Notes: generated by a model not told the origin, from the letters alone. Numbered from the stretch's first letter, positions 34,095 through 42,602 are shown. The stretch is 64,000 bases of DNA from a bacterium (GCA_919901855.1 CAKKQC010000012.1:99035-163034), one strand, 5' to 3'. Numbers and translations: made by a program.

Positions 34095-34100
34095 TAGCAT
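34095..34100 (+). promoter_or_regulatory. -10-like box (TAGCAT) of the CopG-VapC pair
   Basis: Ends 6 bases before ATG 34107, consistent with the leaderless pattern. Confidence 0.4.
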
Positions 34101-34106
34101 GAAGTC

Positions 34107-34388
34107 ATGACACGCATTCTCGTGAACGTGAAGGAGGATGAGCTGGCCGCGGCGGATGCCGCCGCCAAGCGTCTCGGCGTGTCCCGGTCCGAGGTGGTCC
34201 GCCGGGCCCTGGCGCGGTTTGTGTCCGGCAAGGAAGCCCCCGTCGAGTCGGTCGAGGAGCGGCTTCGGAGGGTGAACCGGGTGCTGGAGGAGATGAAGGA
34301 GTCCGGGAGGCAGATGAAGAAGATCGACCCGACGTGGGACCCGGTCGCGCTCATCCGGGCGCACCGGGACGGGAAGATCCGGCTCTGA
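34107..34388 (+). CDS. CopG/RHH-type antitoxin
   Basis: 93 residues. The N terminus RILVNVKEDELAAADAAAKRLGVSRSEVVRRALARFV is a ribbon-helix-helix DNA-binding domain. The helical C terminus ends in TWDPVALIRAHRDGKIRL, likely the region that inserts into the PIN toxin. It precedes the VapC-like gene. Confidence 0.8.
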   Translation: MTRILVNVKEDELAAADAAAKRLGVSRSEVVRRALARFVSGKEAPVESVEERLRRVNRVLEEMKESGRQMKKIDPTWDPVALIRAHRDGKIRL

Positions 34389-34447
34389 AACGCCGCGTTT
34401 GCCGGTTCGCGGCGGCGGAGTCCTCCGCCCCCTGGGGCTCGCGTTTC

Positions 34448-34855
34448 GTGCTCGACGCCTCGGTCGCGGTGAAGATCTATCTGGAGGAAGTGGGCAGCGA
34501 CCTCGCCCGTCAGCTTCCTCGCCGCATCGTCACCGGGGAGACCGTCCTCCTGGCGCCGGAGCTGGTGCGCGTCGAGCTCGCTGGTGCCCTGCTCCGCGTC
34601 CGGGGCCCGGATTGGCGAAGCGTGCAGGCGGACATGGCCCGGTTCGAGGTGCTCGGGATCACGCTCCATCCGCTGACGGCGGAGTTGGCGTCGTCCGCCG
34701 TCCGCATTGCCGGCGAGCACAATCTCAGGGTCGCCGATGCCGTGTATGCGGCGCTGGCCGAGCGGTCCGGGTGCGCCGTGGTCTCGGCGGACGCCGACTT
34801 CGTCCGCCGGCTGGCCGGCACCGGACTCGCAGTCTCCCTCTCGTCTCTGCGATAA
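34448..34855 (+). CDS. VapC-like PIN domain toxin
   Basis: 135 residues. Acidic residues of the PIN active site are in LDASVAVKIYLEE (first Asp), PELVRVELAGALL (Glu), VADAVYAALAE (Asp) and VVSADADFVRRL (Asp). Predicted RNase toxin of the CopG-type antitoxin upstream. The start is uncertain: GTG 34448 is the only in-frame start close to the domain, 59 bases after the antitoxin stop, and it leaves a very short first strand. The frame is open upstream to GTG 34334, which would overlap the antitoxin. Confidence 0.8.
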   Translation: MLDASVAVKIYLEEVGSDLARQLPRRIVTGETVLLAPELVRVELAGALLRVRGPDWRSVQADMARFEVLGITLHPLTAELASSAVRIAGEHNLRVADAVYAALAERSGCAVVSADADFVRRLAGTGLAVSLSSLR

Positions 34856-34863
34856 TCCCCGGG

Positions 34864-37347
34864 ATGATCTCCTCGAGCTCCCTCGACGGCGCCTGGAAGC
34901 TCTGCTGGCGCAGCGGCCAGCGCGGCCGGACCCGGTTCGTCGTCGACGGCCGCATCGTCGCGGACCGCTACCTCGACGCCACCGTGCCCGGCGAGGTCCA
35001 CCTCGACCTCCTCAAGGCCGGCTGGATCGCGGACCCGTATGTCGGGACGAACGTCCTCGCCGCCCGCTGGGTCGAGGAGATGGTCTGGACGTACCGGCGG
35101 GAGCTGTCCGTGCCTGCGGCGGCCCGAAGGGGCAGGATGTGGTTGGTCTTTGATCGGTTGGACTTGGCTGCGAAGATCATGCTCAACGGCGAGACGGTGG
35201 GCGAGCACCACAACACCTTCTACCTCTGCCGCGTCGAGGTCACGGGGAAGCTGAAGCCCGGCCGCAACGTCCTCGAGGTCGAGATCGAGTCCGGGCTCTT
35301 CTCCGTCTCCGACAAGCTCAACGGTGGGTACGAGTACACGCGCGACCAGGCCCTCCACAAGCGCCACTGGCTCCGGAAGCCCCAGAGCCAGTTCGAGTGG
35401 GACTGGTCCCCGCGGCTCCTGAACGTCGGGATCACGGGGTCCGTCCGGCTCGAGTGGACGACCGCTCCCGTCCGCGTGGACCAGCTCGTGCCGCTCGTGA
35501 CCGTGGCCGAGGACCTGCGCTCCGCGGCCGTCCGGACCCGGGTCTTCGTCGAGGGGCTCGGCCCCAAGCCCGTGCAGGGGACCCTCTCGGTCTCCGTCGC
35601 CGGCCGGACCGCGACGTTGCCCGTCACGATCCAGTCGGGTCTGCACCCGGTCGAGGTCGTGGTCGATGTGCCCCACCCCAAGCTCTGGTGGCCCGTGGGC
35701 CACGGCGACCAGCCGCTCTACCCCCTCCGTGCGGAGCTCAAGGTGGGCGGCCGGTCCGTGGGCGTGCGCACGGCCAAGGTCGGGTTCCGCCACGTCCGGG
35801 TCAACCAGGAGCTCCACCCCCAGGGCGGCCGGTACTTCGTGATCGAGGTCAACCACCGCCCGATCTTCGTCAAGGGCGGGAACCTCGTCCCGGCTGACAT
35901 GATCACGGCGGCGCTGGACGCCAAGCGGTACCAGGGACTCGTCGATCGCGCCCTCGAGGCGAACTTCAACATGCTCCGGGTCTGGGGTGGCGGGCTGTAC
36001 GAGGCCGACGAGCTATTCGCCCTCTGCGACGAGAAGGGGATCCTGGTCTGGCAGGAGTTCATCTACGCCTGCGCCAAGTACCCGATGACCGACGGCGCGT
36101 TCTTCGAGGACGTGAAGCGGGAAGCCCGGTACCAGGTCCGGCGGCTGGCCTCCCACCCCAGCCTCGTCGTCTGGTGCGGCAACAACGAGATGGAGGCCGG
36201 GAACTGGGAGTGGGGGTACGACACCGGCCCGACCCCGATGCCCGACCACGCCTTCTTCCACAACGCGCTCCCGCGGCTCCTCCACGAGGAGGACCCCACC
36301 CGCTATTACCAGCCCTCGTCCCCGTTCTCGCCGGACGGCCAGATTCCCAACAAGCCGGACAGGGGGGACCAGCACCCGTGGTCGATCGGGTTCAACGAGA
36401 CCGACTTCCGGGGCTATCGAAAGATGATCGACCGGTTCCCGAACGAGGGCGGGATCATGGGCCCCTGTGCGCGCCCGACCGTGGCCGCCTGCCTGCCGGG
36501 GGGCAAGCTCACGCACCCGGACTCGCCGGGCTGGCAGGTGCACGAGAACGCGATCTCGGATTGGGAGACCCCCAAGCCCGTGGACCGGATGCTGGAGCAG
36601 TGGCTGGGCAAGCGAAGGGCCGCCATGACCCTCGACGACTGGGTCTACTGGGGCGGCGTCGTGCAGGGCGAGGGGCTCTCGGAGTACATCCGCAACTTCC
36701 GCCGGCGCATGTTCTCCTCCGCCTCCGCGATCTTCTGGATGTACAACGACTGCTGGCCCGCGGTCCGGAGCTGGACGATCCTGGACTACTACCAGCGCCG
36801 GACGCCCTCGTTCCACCCCGTCCGCCGCGCCTTCGCCCCCGTGGCCGTGGCCGTGACCCGCGAGGACGACTGTGTCCGCGTCTGGGGCATCAACGAGACC
36901 CAGGCAATAGCCGGCGGCACGCTCCGGTACGGAATCATGTCGCTCAAGGGCAAGTACCCGATGGACGAGTCCCGGCCGTTCCTCCTCAAGCCCAACGCCT
37001 CCACGCTCCTCGCCGAGTTCGACGGCAAGCGCTGGGACCGGCTGGGCGTGAAGTCCCATATTGCTTTTGCCCGTCTTTCCGACGGTGACCGCGAAGTCGC
37101 CCGCGACCGCCTCTTCCTCCCGTTCTTCCGCGAGATGTCATGGTCCCGCCCCCGCGTCTCCGTCCGTCTTGCCGGTGGCAAGGCCATCTTCTCCTGTTCT
37201 TCGTTCGCCTGGCGCGTCTGCCTTGATCTCGACGGCGAGACGCGCCTCCCCGACAACTTCTTCGACATCTGGCCCGGCATCCCCGTGGTTCTCCCCTGGC
37301 CCCGCTCCCTCGGTCGCCCCAAGATCCTCCGTGTGGGTAATCTCTAG
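34864..37347 (+). CDS. Glycoside hydrolase family 2 beta-mannosidase
   Basis: 827 residues, no signal peptide, so probably cytoplasmic. GH2 layout: sugar-binding domain (about 1-180; SLDGAWKL, VPGEVHLDLL, WVEEMVWTYRRE), immunoglobulin-like domains, then a TIM barrel from about 330 with GFRHVRVNQE and NMLRVWGGGLYEADELF, and acid/base Glu in VVWCGNNEMEAG near residue 440. The likely nucleophile is in FPNEGGIMGP near 525. The WGGGLYE and GNNE motifs favour beta-mannosidase over beta-galactosidase. A GATAAT box ends 7 bases before ATG 34864. With the GH26-like gene at 55-56 kb it points to mannan use. Confidence 0.88.
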   Translation: MISSSSLDGAWKLCWRSGQRGRTRFVVDGRIVADRYLDATVPGEVHLDLLKAGWIADPYVGTNVLAARWVEEMVWTYRRELSVPAAARRGRMWLVFDRLDLAAKIMLNGETVGEHHNTFYLCRVEVTGKLKPGRNVLEVEIESGLFSVSDKLNGGYEYTRDQALHKRHWLRKPQSQFEWDWSPRLLNVGITGSVRLEWTTAPVRVDQLVPLVTVAEDLRSAAVRTRVFVEGLGPKPVQGTLSVSVAGRTATLPVTIQSGLHPVEVVVDVPHPKLWWPVGHGDQPLYPLRAELKVGGRSVGVRTAKVGFRHVRVNQELHPQGGRYFVIEVNHRPIFVKGGNLVPADMITAALDAKRYQGLVDRALEANFNMLRVWGGGLYEADELFALCDEKGILVWQEFIYACAKYPMTDGAFFEDVKREARYQVRRLASHPSLVVWCGNNEMEAGNWEWGYDTGPTPMPDHAFFHNALPRLLHEEDPTRYYQPSSPFSPDGQIPNKPDRGDQHPWSIGFNETDFRGYRKMIDRFPNEGGIMGPCARPTVAACLPGGKLTHPDSPGWQVHENAISDWETPKPVDRMLEQWLGKRRAAMTLDDWVYWGGVVQGEGLSEYIRNFRRRMFSSASAIFWMYNDCWPAVRSWTILDYYQRRTPSFHPVRRAFAPVAVAVTREDDCVRVWGINETQAIAGGTLRYGIMSLKGKYPMDESRPFLLKPNASTLLAEFDGKRWDRLGVKSHIAFARLSDGDREVARDRLFLPFFREMSWSRPRVSVRLAGGKAIFSCSSFAWRVCLDLDGETRLPDNFFDIWPGIPVVLPWPRSLGRPKILRVGNL

Positions 37348-37370
37348 GCGGAATCGTGATTTCGGTGTGA

Positions 37371-37376
37371 TACGAT
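37371..37376 (+). promoter_or_regulatory. -10-like box (TACGAT) of hicBA
   Basis: Ends 7 bases before the second of two tandem ATG codons (37384), so MHEYLIP may be the real N terminus. Confidence 0.35.
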
Positions 37377-37380
37377 CGAG

Positions 37381-37638
37381 ATGATGCACGAGTACCTCAT
37401 CCCCATCACGATCAAGGAGCTAGAAGAGGGCGGCTTCTTGGCCACCAGCGATGTCCTGCAGGGGCTGGTCGCGCAAGGCCGCACCATCGCGGAGACCATG
37501 GAGATCGCGCAGGATGTCGCCCGCAAGCTCATCGAGTCCTGCCTCGAGCACGGCGATCCGCTGCCTCGCGGACTGCCACGCAACGGGTCCCGGAAGGCAT
37601 CCGTCAAACTCGTCATCCCGGTGGCCGCGGGAGGGTGA
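37381..37638 (+). CDS. hicB: HicB family antitoxin
   Basis: 85 residues, a single HicB fold: YLIPITIKELEEGGFLATSDVLQGLVAQGRTIAETMEIAQDVARKLIESCLEHGDPLP. The partial-RNase-H-like pattern (GG-x-L/F-A-x-x-P/D, then helix and DPLP) is typical. No C-terminal DNA-binding domain is obvious, which is common in short HicB. Its stop overlaps the hicA GTG by 4 bases, giving the less common order antitoxin first. Confidence 0.85.
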   Translation: MMHEYLIPITIKELEEGGFLATSDVLQGLVAQGRTIAETMEIAQDVARKLIESCLEHGDPLPRGLPRNGSRKASVKLVIPVAAGG

Positions 37639-37862
37639 GCCGGCTTCCGGCCCTCACCGCTTCCCAGGTCCTGAGGAAGCTGCGGCGGGCTGGATTCGTG
37701 TTCGACCGTCAGGCCAAGGGCAGCCACGAGATCTGGTACCATCCCGCCAGCAAGCGTCGCACCGTCGTACCCAACCACCCGGGCCGGACTCTACCCAAAG
37801 GCACGCTCTCCGCGATCATCGAACAGGCCGGTCTCGCTCTGGACGAGTTCCTCAAGCTCTGA
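37635..37862 (+). CDS. hicA: HicA mRNA interferase toxin
   Basis: 75 residues with a double-stranded RNA-binding-like fold: SRLPALTASQVLRKLRRAGFVFDRQAKGSHEIW, where the His of GSH is the catalytic residue of HicA, then VVPNHPGRTLPKGTLSAIIEQAGL. GTG start coupled to hicB. Confidence 0.92.
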   Translation: MSRLPALTASQVLRKLRRAGFVFDRQAKGSHEIWYHPASKRRTVVPNHPGRTLPKGTLSAIIEQAGLALDEFLKL

Positions 37863-37879
37863 GTTGGCAGGTGAGACGA

Positions 37880-38122
37880 ATGACGACCGTGACGGCAACC
37901 CAGGCTCGCGCAAGCCTTCCCGAACTCCTCGACCAGGTTGGCGACTCCCACCAGCCGGTCCTGATCACGGGTCGCCGTCGCAACGCTGTCCTGCTTTCAC
38001 GGGAACATTACCGAGCCCTCCAGGACACGGCCTTCCTCCTGGGTGCTCCGGGAATGCGGAAGTCACTTCTCGCCGCCAAGAAGGCACCCCTGAGGAGTTA
38101 CACGAAGACCCGACCCCGGTGA
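37880..38122 (+). CDS. Phd/YefM antitoxin without an adjacent toxin
   Basis: 80 residues. TVTATQARASLPELLDQV then PVLITGRRRNAVLLSREHYRALQ is the Phd/YefM DNA-binding domain; the C-terminal helix ends RSYTKTRPR. A RelE/Txe-type toxin normally follows, but the next 300 bases hold only the fold-back element at 38153-38398. It is therefore an orphan antitoxin whose partner was probably lost or displaced. Confidence 0.8.
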   Translation: MTTVTATQARASLPELLDQVGDSHQPVLITGRRRNAVLLSREHYRALQDTAFLLGAPGMRKSLLAAKKAPLRSYTKTRPR

Positions 38123-38152
38123 GATGGCCGACATCGCGGCGGCGTAGGTGGA

Positions 38153-38398
38153 CCTGTCGGGCCGGAGAGAGGTCGTGAGGGAGTTGCGCCGACCGATTCG
38201 GAGTCGCCGGGCGGCCCGGTCGCGGACGGCCGACATGGGCCCACTGGCAGGCAGGGACTGCCCATCGGCGGCCGGACGCGACTGTCTGCGGGACGCCCTG
38301 GCGACGGAGAATGGCCGCTAGCCAAGGTCGGCGCCACAGCGAGGCAGCTTGGGCGTGACGCCGAGCGATCCCGAACGACCTCTCTCCGGCCCGACAGG
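38153..38398. mobile_element. 246-bp fold-back element (MITE-like or structured RNA)
   Basis: Bounded by perfect 24-bp inverted repeats (38153-38176 and 38375-38398, starting CCTGTCGGGCCG). Nested inside are a 9-bp pair GCGCCGACC (38186-38194) with 38326-38334, and a three-part inner hairpin: GTCGCG 38219-38224 with 38277-38282, GGCCG 38228-38232 with 38269-38273, ATGGGC 38235-38240 with 38260-38265. No ORF or target duplication is evident. It fills the gap between the orphan antitoxin and the DUF4091 gene. It could be a non-autonomous transposable element or a structured noncoding RNA; the sequence alone does not decide. Confidence 0.6.
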
Positions 38399-38401
38399 GG
38401 G

Positions 38402-38407
38402 TATGAT
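38402..38407 (+). promoter_or_regulatory. -10 box (TATGAT) of the DUF4091 gene
   Basis: Lies 3 bases after the fold-back element, with a GGAGGTGA ribosome site between it and ATG 38430, so here a normal short leader is expected. Confidence 0.45.
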
Positions 38408-38429
38408 CATGGCCTGGAGGTGATCCAAC

Positions 38430-40133
38430 ATGCCTAGTCCCTGGTGGGTGACCGACAACCTCGACAAGGTGTTCCCCGACTCCTCCCGCCCCGTCGACGC
38501 CCCGGCCGCCATCGAGCTCTGGGCTGGCCGCAACGAAACCGAGGACGCCCAGGTCGCCATCGCGGTTCCCAAGGACCGCCGGGTGAACCGGGCCACCTTC
38601 GCGTTCACGCCCCTCAAGGGCCCGCGGGGCCACTCGATTCCGGCTTCGTCCTGCCGCGCCTTCTGGGAGTGGTTCATCTACGTCCACGCGAACCCGCCCG
38701 CCAACACGGACCCCTCCACGTATTTGCGCAAGGCCCCCGCCTTCTTCCCCGACGCCTTCCAGGAGGACCCGGCCCCCACGCTCCAGGGCGGCGTGACCCA
38801 GCCGCTCTGGGTCTCGGTCCAGGTCCCCGAGGACGCCGCCGCCGGCGAGTACCGCGGCACGCTCACGATCTCCATGGACTTCCGCTACGGCTCCACCGAG
38901 ACCATCCGGATCCCGCTCCTCATCCACGTCTGGCCCTTCGCCCTCCCCTCCAAGCCCATGATGCACCAGACCGAGTGGTTCGACACGGGCGCGCTCGCCG
39001 ACTGGTACCACATCGCCCCGTGGAGCGAGGCGCACTGGGAGTGGATCGCGAAGGTCGCCAAGGACATGGCCGCGCACAAGCAGGACATGATCGGGACCTC
39101 TTTCCCCGACCTCGTGGGGGTGACCCGGACCCGGGCGGGCTCGCTCGAGTTCAACTTCCAGAAGCTCGACCGCTGGCTCGACATCTTCACCGCGGAGGGC
39201 ATCGACTGGATCGAAGGCATGCACGTGGCCGGACGCGTCGGCGACTGGACCTCCCAGATCGGGCTCGGCCGCTGGAGCCCGCGGGACGAGCACGGCGCCG
39301 CTATCGACACCTCCCGCCGGAAGATGTCCGACCGCCAGTTCGCCTTCTACGCCGAGGGCCTCCTCAAGGCCGTCCACCGGCACCTGAAGGAACGCGGCCT
39401 CGGGAAGACGTTCGTCCAGCATGTCGCCGACGAGCCGATCCCGGCGAACGAGAAGTCCTGGAAGGCCATCGCCTCCCAGGTCCGGCGCTGGATCCCGGGC
39501 GTCCGGACGATTGATGCCATTGAGAGCGAAGGCCTCCGCGGCTACTGCGACATCCAGGTGCCCCAGATCCAGGAGATCCACAAGCGCTCCACCCGCCCGT
39601 ATCCGGAAGAGCTCTGGAGCTACGTCTGCCTCTTCCCCCAGACCATCTACCCGAACCGGTTCCTGGACTACCCCTCGGTCCGGCACCGGATGATCTGGTG
39701 GCTCTCGTACTCGCTCAATCTCAAGGGCTTCCTGCACTGGGCCTACAGCGCGTGGAAAGTCTGGGGCTTCCCGAGCGAGGTCCCGCTCTCGCCCTGGTTC
39801 GACCTGACCGGCTCCTCTCATTACAGCGTCGACGTCCAGCCGCTCCCGGCGGGGGACACGCACATCGTCTATCCGGGTAGGCATTCGATCTGCTCCTCCA
39901 TCCGCTGGGAGGTCATCCGCAAGGGGTACGAGGACCACGCCCTGCTGACGATGCTCGACGCGGCCTGCCGGCATCCGAAGCGCAAGTCCGCTTCTGCCCT
40001 GCTTCCTGCGAGAGAGTTACTGCGGCAGATCCGTGACGACGTCGCCCGCGACCCCGCCCGCCACACGCGGAACCCGGTCGTCATGCTCAACGTCCGCCGT
40101 GCCGCGGGGGACTTGCTCTCGCGCCTGCAATGA
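38430..40133 (+). CDS. DUF4091 domain protein (glycosidase-like)
   Basis: 567 residues, no signal peptide. An N-terminal beta domain (about 20-165; IELWAGRNETEDAQVAI, PLWVSVQVPEDAAAGEYRGTLTI) precedes a TIM-barrel-like region (about 185-440; FVQHVADEPIPANEKSWKAI, YVCLFPQTIYPNRFLDYPSVRHRMIWWLSY) and a helical end. The order of a Ig-like domain, barrel and the WKVWGFPS stretch fits DUF4091 proteins, presumed carbohydrate-active. The DEP motif could hold a catalytic Glu. Neighbouring GH2 and GH26-like genes support a polysaccharide role. Confidence 0.8.
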   Translation: MPSPWWVTDNLDKVFPDSSRPVDAPAAIELWAGRNETEDAQVAIAVPKDRRVNRATFAFTPLKGPRGHSIPASSCRAFWEWFIYVHANPPANTDPSTYLRKAPAFFPDAFQEDPAPTLQGGVTQPLWVSVQVPEDAAAGEYRGTLTISMDFRYGSTETIRIPLLIHVWPFALPSKPMMHQTEWFDTGALADWYHIAPWSEAHWEWIAKVAKDMAAHKQDMIGTSFPDLVGVTRTRAGSLEFNFQKLDRWLDIFTAEGIDWIEGMHVAGRVGDWTSQIGLGRWSPRDEHGAAIDTSRRKMSDRQFAFYAEGLLKAVHRHLKERGLGKTFVQHVADEPIPANEKSWKAIASQVRRWIPGVRTIDAIESEGLRGYCDIQVPQIQEIHKRSTRPYPEELWSYVCLFPQTIYPNRFLDYPSVRHRMIWWLSYSLNLKGFLHWAYSAWKVWGFPSEVPLSPWFDLTGSSHYSVDVQPLPAGDTHIVYPGRHSICSSIRWEVIRKGYEDHALLTMLDAACRHPKRKSASALLPARELLRQIRDDVARDPARHTRNPVVMLNVRRAAGDLLSRLQ

Positions 40134-40159
40134 CGTGAGAGTTCGGCGGGGACACGCAA

Positions 40160-41428
40160 GTGCTTGACCGCAGACTCACGGCACTGATTCCGGCGGCGTC
40201 AGCCCTCTTGGTCATGTTCTCTGCCCCTGCATGGGCCTTGGACAAGGAACTGGAGGAGGCTGAGCGGATGGTCGGTGAGGGCAGGTACTGCCGTGCCCTC
40301 GAGCTGATTGGCAAGGCGCCGATGAACATGGAACGAGACAACGCCATGGCCGTATCTCGCCTGGTGTCCCAGATGGCGCGAGACAGGGCCTTCCCCGCCA
40401 GGCTTCTCGCTGACACCACGTACTCTTCCACTGGCAAGGCAGTCGTTCTCGCGGACGCGTTGACGAACATGAGCTGTGTGGGTCAGTACGCAGAGGCGAG
40501 GATTCCGTGGGACCACCTCTACCGCATCCTCTACCTCACGGAGAAGCACTTCGGCCAGTTGGTTGTTCCCATCAACAGCAGTGCCGAGTGCAGCCTGGGC
40601 GGATCGGTCCTACTCACCATTGCGCACTATGCGGGCGTCTACGGTGGCGAAGGCGTGATCTCCCAGAACGAGAGTATCCGGATCGCCGAGGAGTGCCTCC
40701 AAGCCGTCTGCTCACGCTATGGGAAGCAGAAGGTGCGAGTGTGCTCGATATACATCTACGGCTCGGGTAGAGGCGACTCCCATGGCGCGCTGTACGACAT
40801 TGAGCTCCAGTTCAAGAAGGGCGACATTGCGTCGGGATGTAGGCGGGCGCAGCGGGCGTTGCACAGATACGCGAAGGACAAAGACTATGCTTTCGCCGCG
40901 GGCAAACACTTCGAAGTGGGGGTTGCGGATATCCTTTCCCGCCACGACACGCCAAGAGTCCTTCCGTTGTTGCGCGAGATCTACCGAACGAGCAGGCAGG
41001 AGGAATCGCGAGCGTATGCCCTAATGTCCATGGGAGACGTCCAGTGGAAGCTCGCTCAAGGGCCGAGGTTCAGGAACCTGAAGTGCATTCTCCGTGGAAG
41101 GTACTGGTACGGTCAGTGCAAAAGCACGATGGAGAAGCTTCTCGTGGAATTCAGGTACACATGCCAGTACTGCAATGAGCACGACGGCATAAGGTACTAC
41201 GGCCAGAGCGCGTTCAACCGGCTTCTCAGTGTGAACGGTGATTGGGGATGGCTCACATGGAACGAGCACACCGACCAGAAGGAGAGGCAAGCGCTTCTCG
41301 ACCGCGCGCATCAATACGTGAAGGACGTGTGCGATCATGCGAAGGCGCACTATCCTCACATGGTGGCATCGTCCGGGGCATATGATCGGTTGATGAGGGA
41401 GATGCTGAATGAACTGGGGATGCATTGA
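40160..41428 (+). CDS. Secreted protein of unknown function
   Basis: 422 residues, GTG start. A signal peptide is clear (residues about 5-26, cleavage likely after SAPAWA). The mature part is helical, with short TPR-like pieces (LEEAERMVGEGRYCRALELIGKA; QFKKGDIASGCRRAQRALHRYA), and holds many cysteines, including a CQYC pair near residue 335. I recognise no family. Base composition is clearly lower in GC than the genes before it, suggesting acquisition. Confidence 0.6.
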   Translation: MLDRRLTALIPAASALLVMFSAPAWALDKELEEAERMVGEGRYCRALELIGKAPMNMERDNAMAVSRLVSQMARDRAFPARLLADTTYSSTGKAVVLADALTNMSCVGQYAEARIPWDHLYRILYLTEKHFGQLVVPINSSAECSLGGSVLLTIAHYAGVYGGEGVISQNESIRIAEECLQAVCSRYGKQKVRVCSIYIYGSGRGDSHGALYDIELQFKKGDIASGCRRAQRALHRYAKDKDYAFAAGKHFEVGVADILSRHDTPRVLPLLREIYRTSRQEESRAYALMSMGDVQWKLAQGPRFRNLKCILRGRYWYGQCKSTMEKLLVEFRYTCQYCNEHDGIRYYGQSAFNRLLSVNGDWGWLTWNEHTDQKERQALLDRAHQYVKDVCDHAKAHYPHMVASSGAYDRLMREMLNELGMH

Positions 41429-41470
41429 CCTTTCGTTTCTGGGAAGCCGAGAGGACGATTAGCTAGAAGA

Positions 41471-41500
41471 AGAGGGACACTCTTTCGATCGTGTGATTCG
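41471..41500 (+). repeat. Truncated GGGACA palindrome (left arm only)
   Basis: AGAGGGACACTCTTT at 41471-41485 matches the left arm of the palindromes at 47784 and 49003, and the bases after it diverge. The complementary right arm is missing, so this is a half copy. Confidence 0.5.
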
Positions 41501-41543
41501 TGAGGGCAAGCATGCGGTTCCCGTCCCGTTCCCGGGGATGTGT

Positions 41544-41549
41544 GATAAT
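41544..41549 (+). promoter_or_regulatory. -10-like box (GATAAT) of the TfoX gene
   Basis: Ends 6 bases before ATG 41556. Confidence 0.4.
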
Positions 41550-41555
41550 CCTGCC

Positions 41556-41897
41556 ATGGCGAAGATAGACGAGCAGTTGGCGGGATTCGTGGAGGCGGCG
41601 CTCAAGGGAAACGGGACGGTCACCCGGAAGAAGATGTTCGGGGGGCTCTGCGTGCTCCTGAACGGGAACATGGTGGGGGGGATCATCGGCACTCGGCTCA
41701 TGCTGCGGGTCGGACCCGAAGCCTACGAAGCGGTCCTGAAGATGAAGGGGGCCGCCCCGATGACCTTCACCGGGCGACCCCTGAAGGGCATGGTCTACGC
41801 GGATTCCGGCGGGAAGTGGACGGCGGCGTCCGTCAGGCGCTGGATGTCCCCGGCCATTGCGTTCGTCAAGGCCCTGCCGAAGAAGAGGGCGAAGTAG
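41556..41897 (+). CDS. TfoX N-terminal domain protein
   Basis: 113 residues, single domain. RKKMFGGLCVLLNGNMVGGIIGTRLMLRVG then PMTFTGRPLKGMVYAD is the TfoX/Sxy N-terminal pattern. Full TfoX proteins regulate competence in Gammaproteobacteria, but single-domain versions like this are widespread and uncharacterised. ATG 41556 is supported by the box 6 bases upstream and by MAKIDEQLAGFV aligning with family N termini. Confidence 0.85.
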   Translation: MAKIDEQLAGFVEAALKGNGTVTRKKMFGGLCVLLNGNMVGGIIGTRLMLRVGPEAYEAVLKMKGAAPMTFTGRPLKGMVYADSGGKWTAASVRRWMSPAIAFVKALPKKRAK

Positions 41898-41934
41898 CCC
41901 GTCACCCGGGGAACGCGAGGGGATGGGGTTGACG

Positions 41935-41980
41935 GTTTGCTCGGTATTGTGAGCAAATGTACTCAGGATCCTGAGCAAAC
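41935..41980. promoter_or_regulatory. Operator-like cluster of GAGCAAA repeats
   Basis: GTTTGCTC (41935-41942), GAGCAAAT (41951-41958) and GAGCAAAC (41973-41980) form three half-sites, the first inverted, with a perfect 14-bp CTCAGGATCCTGAG palindrome (41962-41975) overlapping the third. It lies 117 bases before the ParE-type module and may bind a regulator of it. Confidence 0.35.
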
Positions 41981-42096
41981 GGGAGGCACGCCCCGGCAGT
42001 CCGTCCTGGGGAAGGGAGCGATCGCGCGGTTCCGCGGGTTGGCAGGAGCTCAGACGGTGTCCTAGAATGATGGACAGCGTTGATTGAAGGAGGCGG

Positions 42097-42288
42097 ATGA
42101 TGCCGACGGCGAAGCAGGCGGTGGTGAAGATCCTCGCGGGGGTTCCTTCCGGCGCGTCGTTCGAGGAGATCCAGTACCGGATTTACGTCCGGGAGAAGAT
42201 TGAGAACCGCCTCGCGGTCAAGCGGAACGGCAACGTGGTCAGTCAAGAGGAAGTCGAGCGGCGGATGAGGAGATGGCTCGGAAAGTAG
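42097..42288 (+). CDS. Antitoxin of a ParE/RelE module
   Basis: 63 residues. KQAVVKILAGVPSGASFEEIQYRIYVREKIENRL then SQEEVERRMRRWLGK is a small helical protein with a helix-turn-helix-like N terminus, of the kind that precedes ParE toxins (addiction module component or PHD-related). GGAGG lies 4-7 bases before the tandem ATGs. Overlaps the toxin gene by 16 bases. Confidence 0.75.
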   Translation: MMPTAKQAVVKILAGVPSGASFEEIQYRIYVREKIENRLAVKRNGNVVSQEEVERRMRRWLGK

Positions 42289-42602
42289 CCTGGCTGACAG
42301 CGGCTTGGGAGGATCTTGAGAGCGTGGCCGAGTATGTCGCCAAGGACTCCCCGGTCTATGCTGCGGCAATCGTCCGTGAGGCCCGAGATGCGGCACGTTC
42401 GCTCTCCCGGTTCCCGATGAGGGGGCGCGTCGTTCCAGAGCTGAGCCGGAAGGATGTCCGCGAACTCATCGTGGGTAGCTATCGAATGATCTACAGGGTC
42501 GGCGCGGGCGAGTCGCTGATCCTGGCATTCATCCACGGCGCGCGCGACGTGGGCGAGATCACGCGCGAGCAGTCCTGGCGTCGCGGTCGGAACCTGAACT
42601 AA
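42273..42602 (+). CDS. ParE/RelE-type toxin
   Basis: 109 residues. VAWLTAAWEDLESVAEYVAKDSPVYAAAIVREARDAARSLSRFP, then GRVVPELSRKDVRELIVGSYRMIYRVG and LILAFIHGARD, is the ParE/RelE plasmid-stabilisation fold with the usual R-E-L-I-V-G-S-Y-R-M-I-Y core. Paired with the small antitoxin upstream. Confidence 0.9.
   Translation: MARKVAWLTAAWEDLESVAEYVAKDSPVYAAAIVREARDAARSLSRFPMRGRVVPELSRKDVRELIVGSYRMIYRVGAGESLILAFIHGARDVGEITREQSWRRGRNLN

Noticed and set aside
38153-38398. Integron attC site or CRISPR-like array
   Set aside because: No GTTRRRY/RYYYAAC core sites, a single copy, and arms far longer than attC stems; there is no spacer-repeat periodicity. I saw no CRISPR array elsewhere in the window.
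41493-41555. Longer N terminus for the TfoX-like protein
   Set aside because: The upstream extension covers the half palindrome and the GATAAT box and does not resemble family members.
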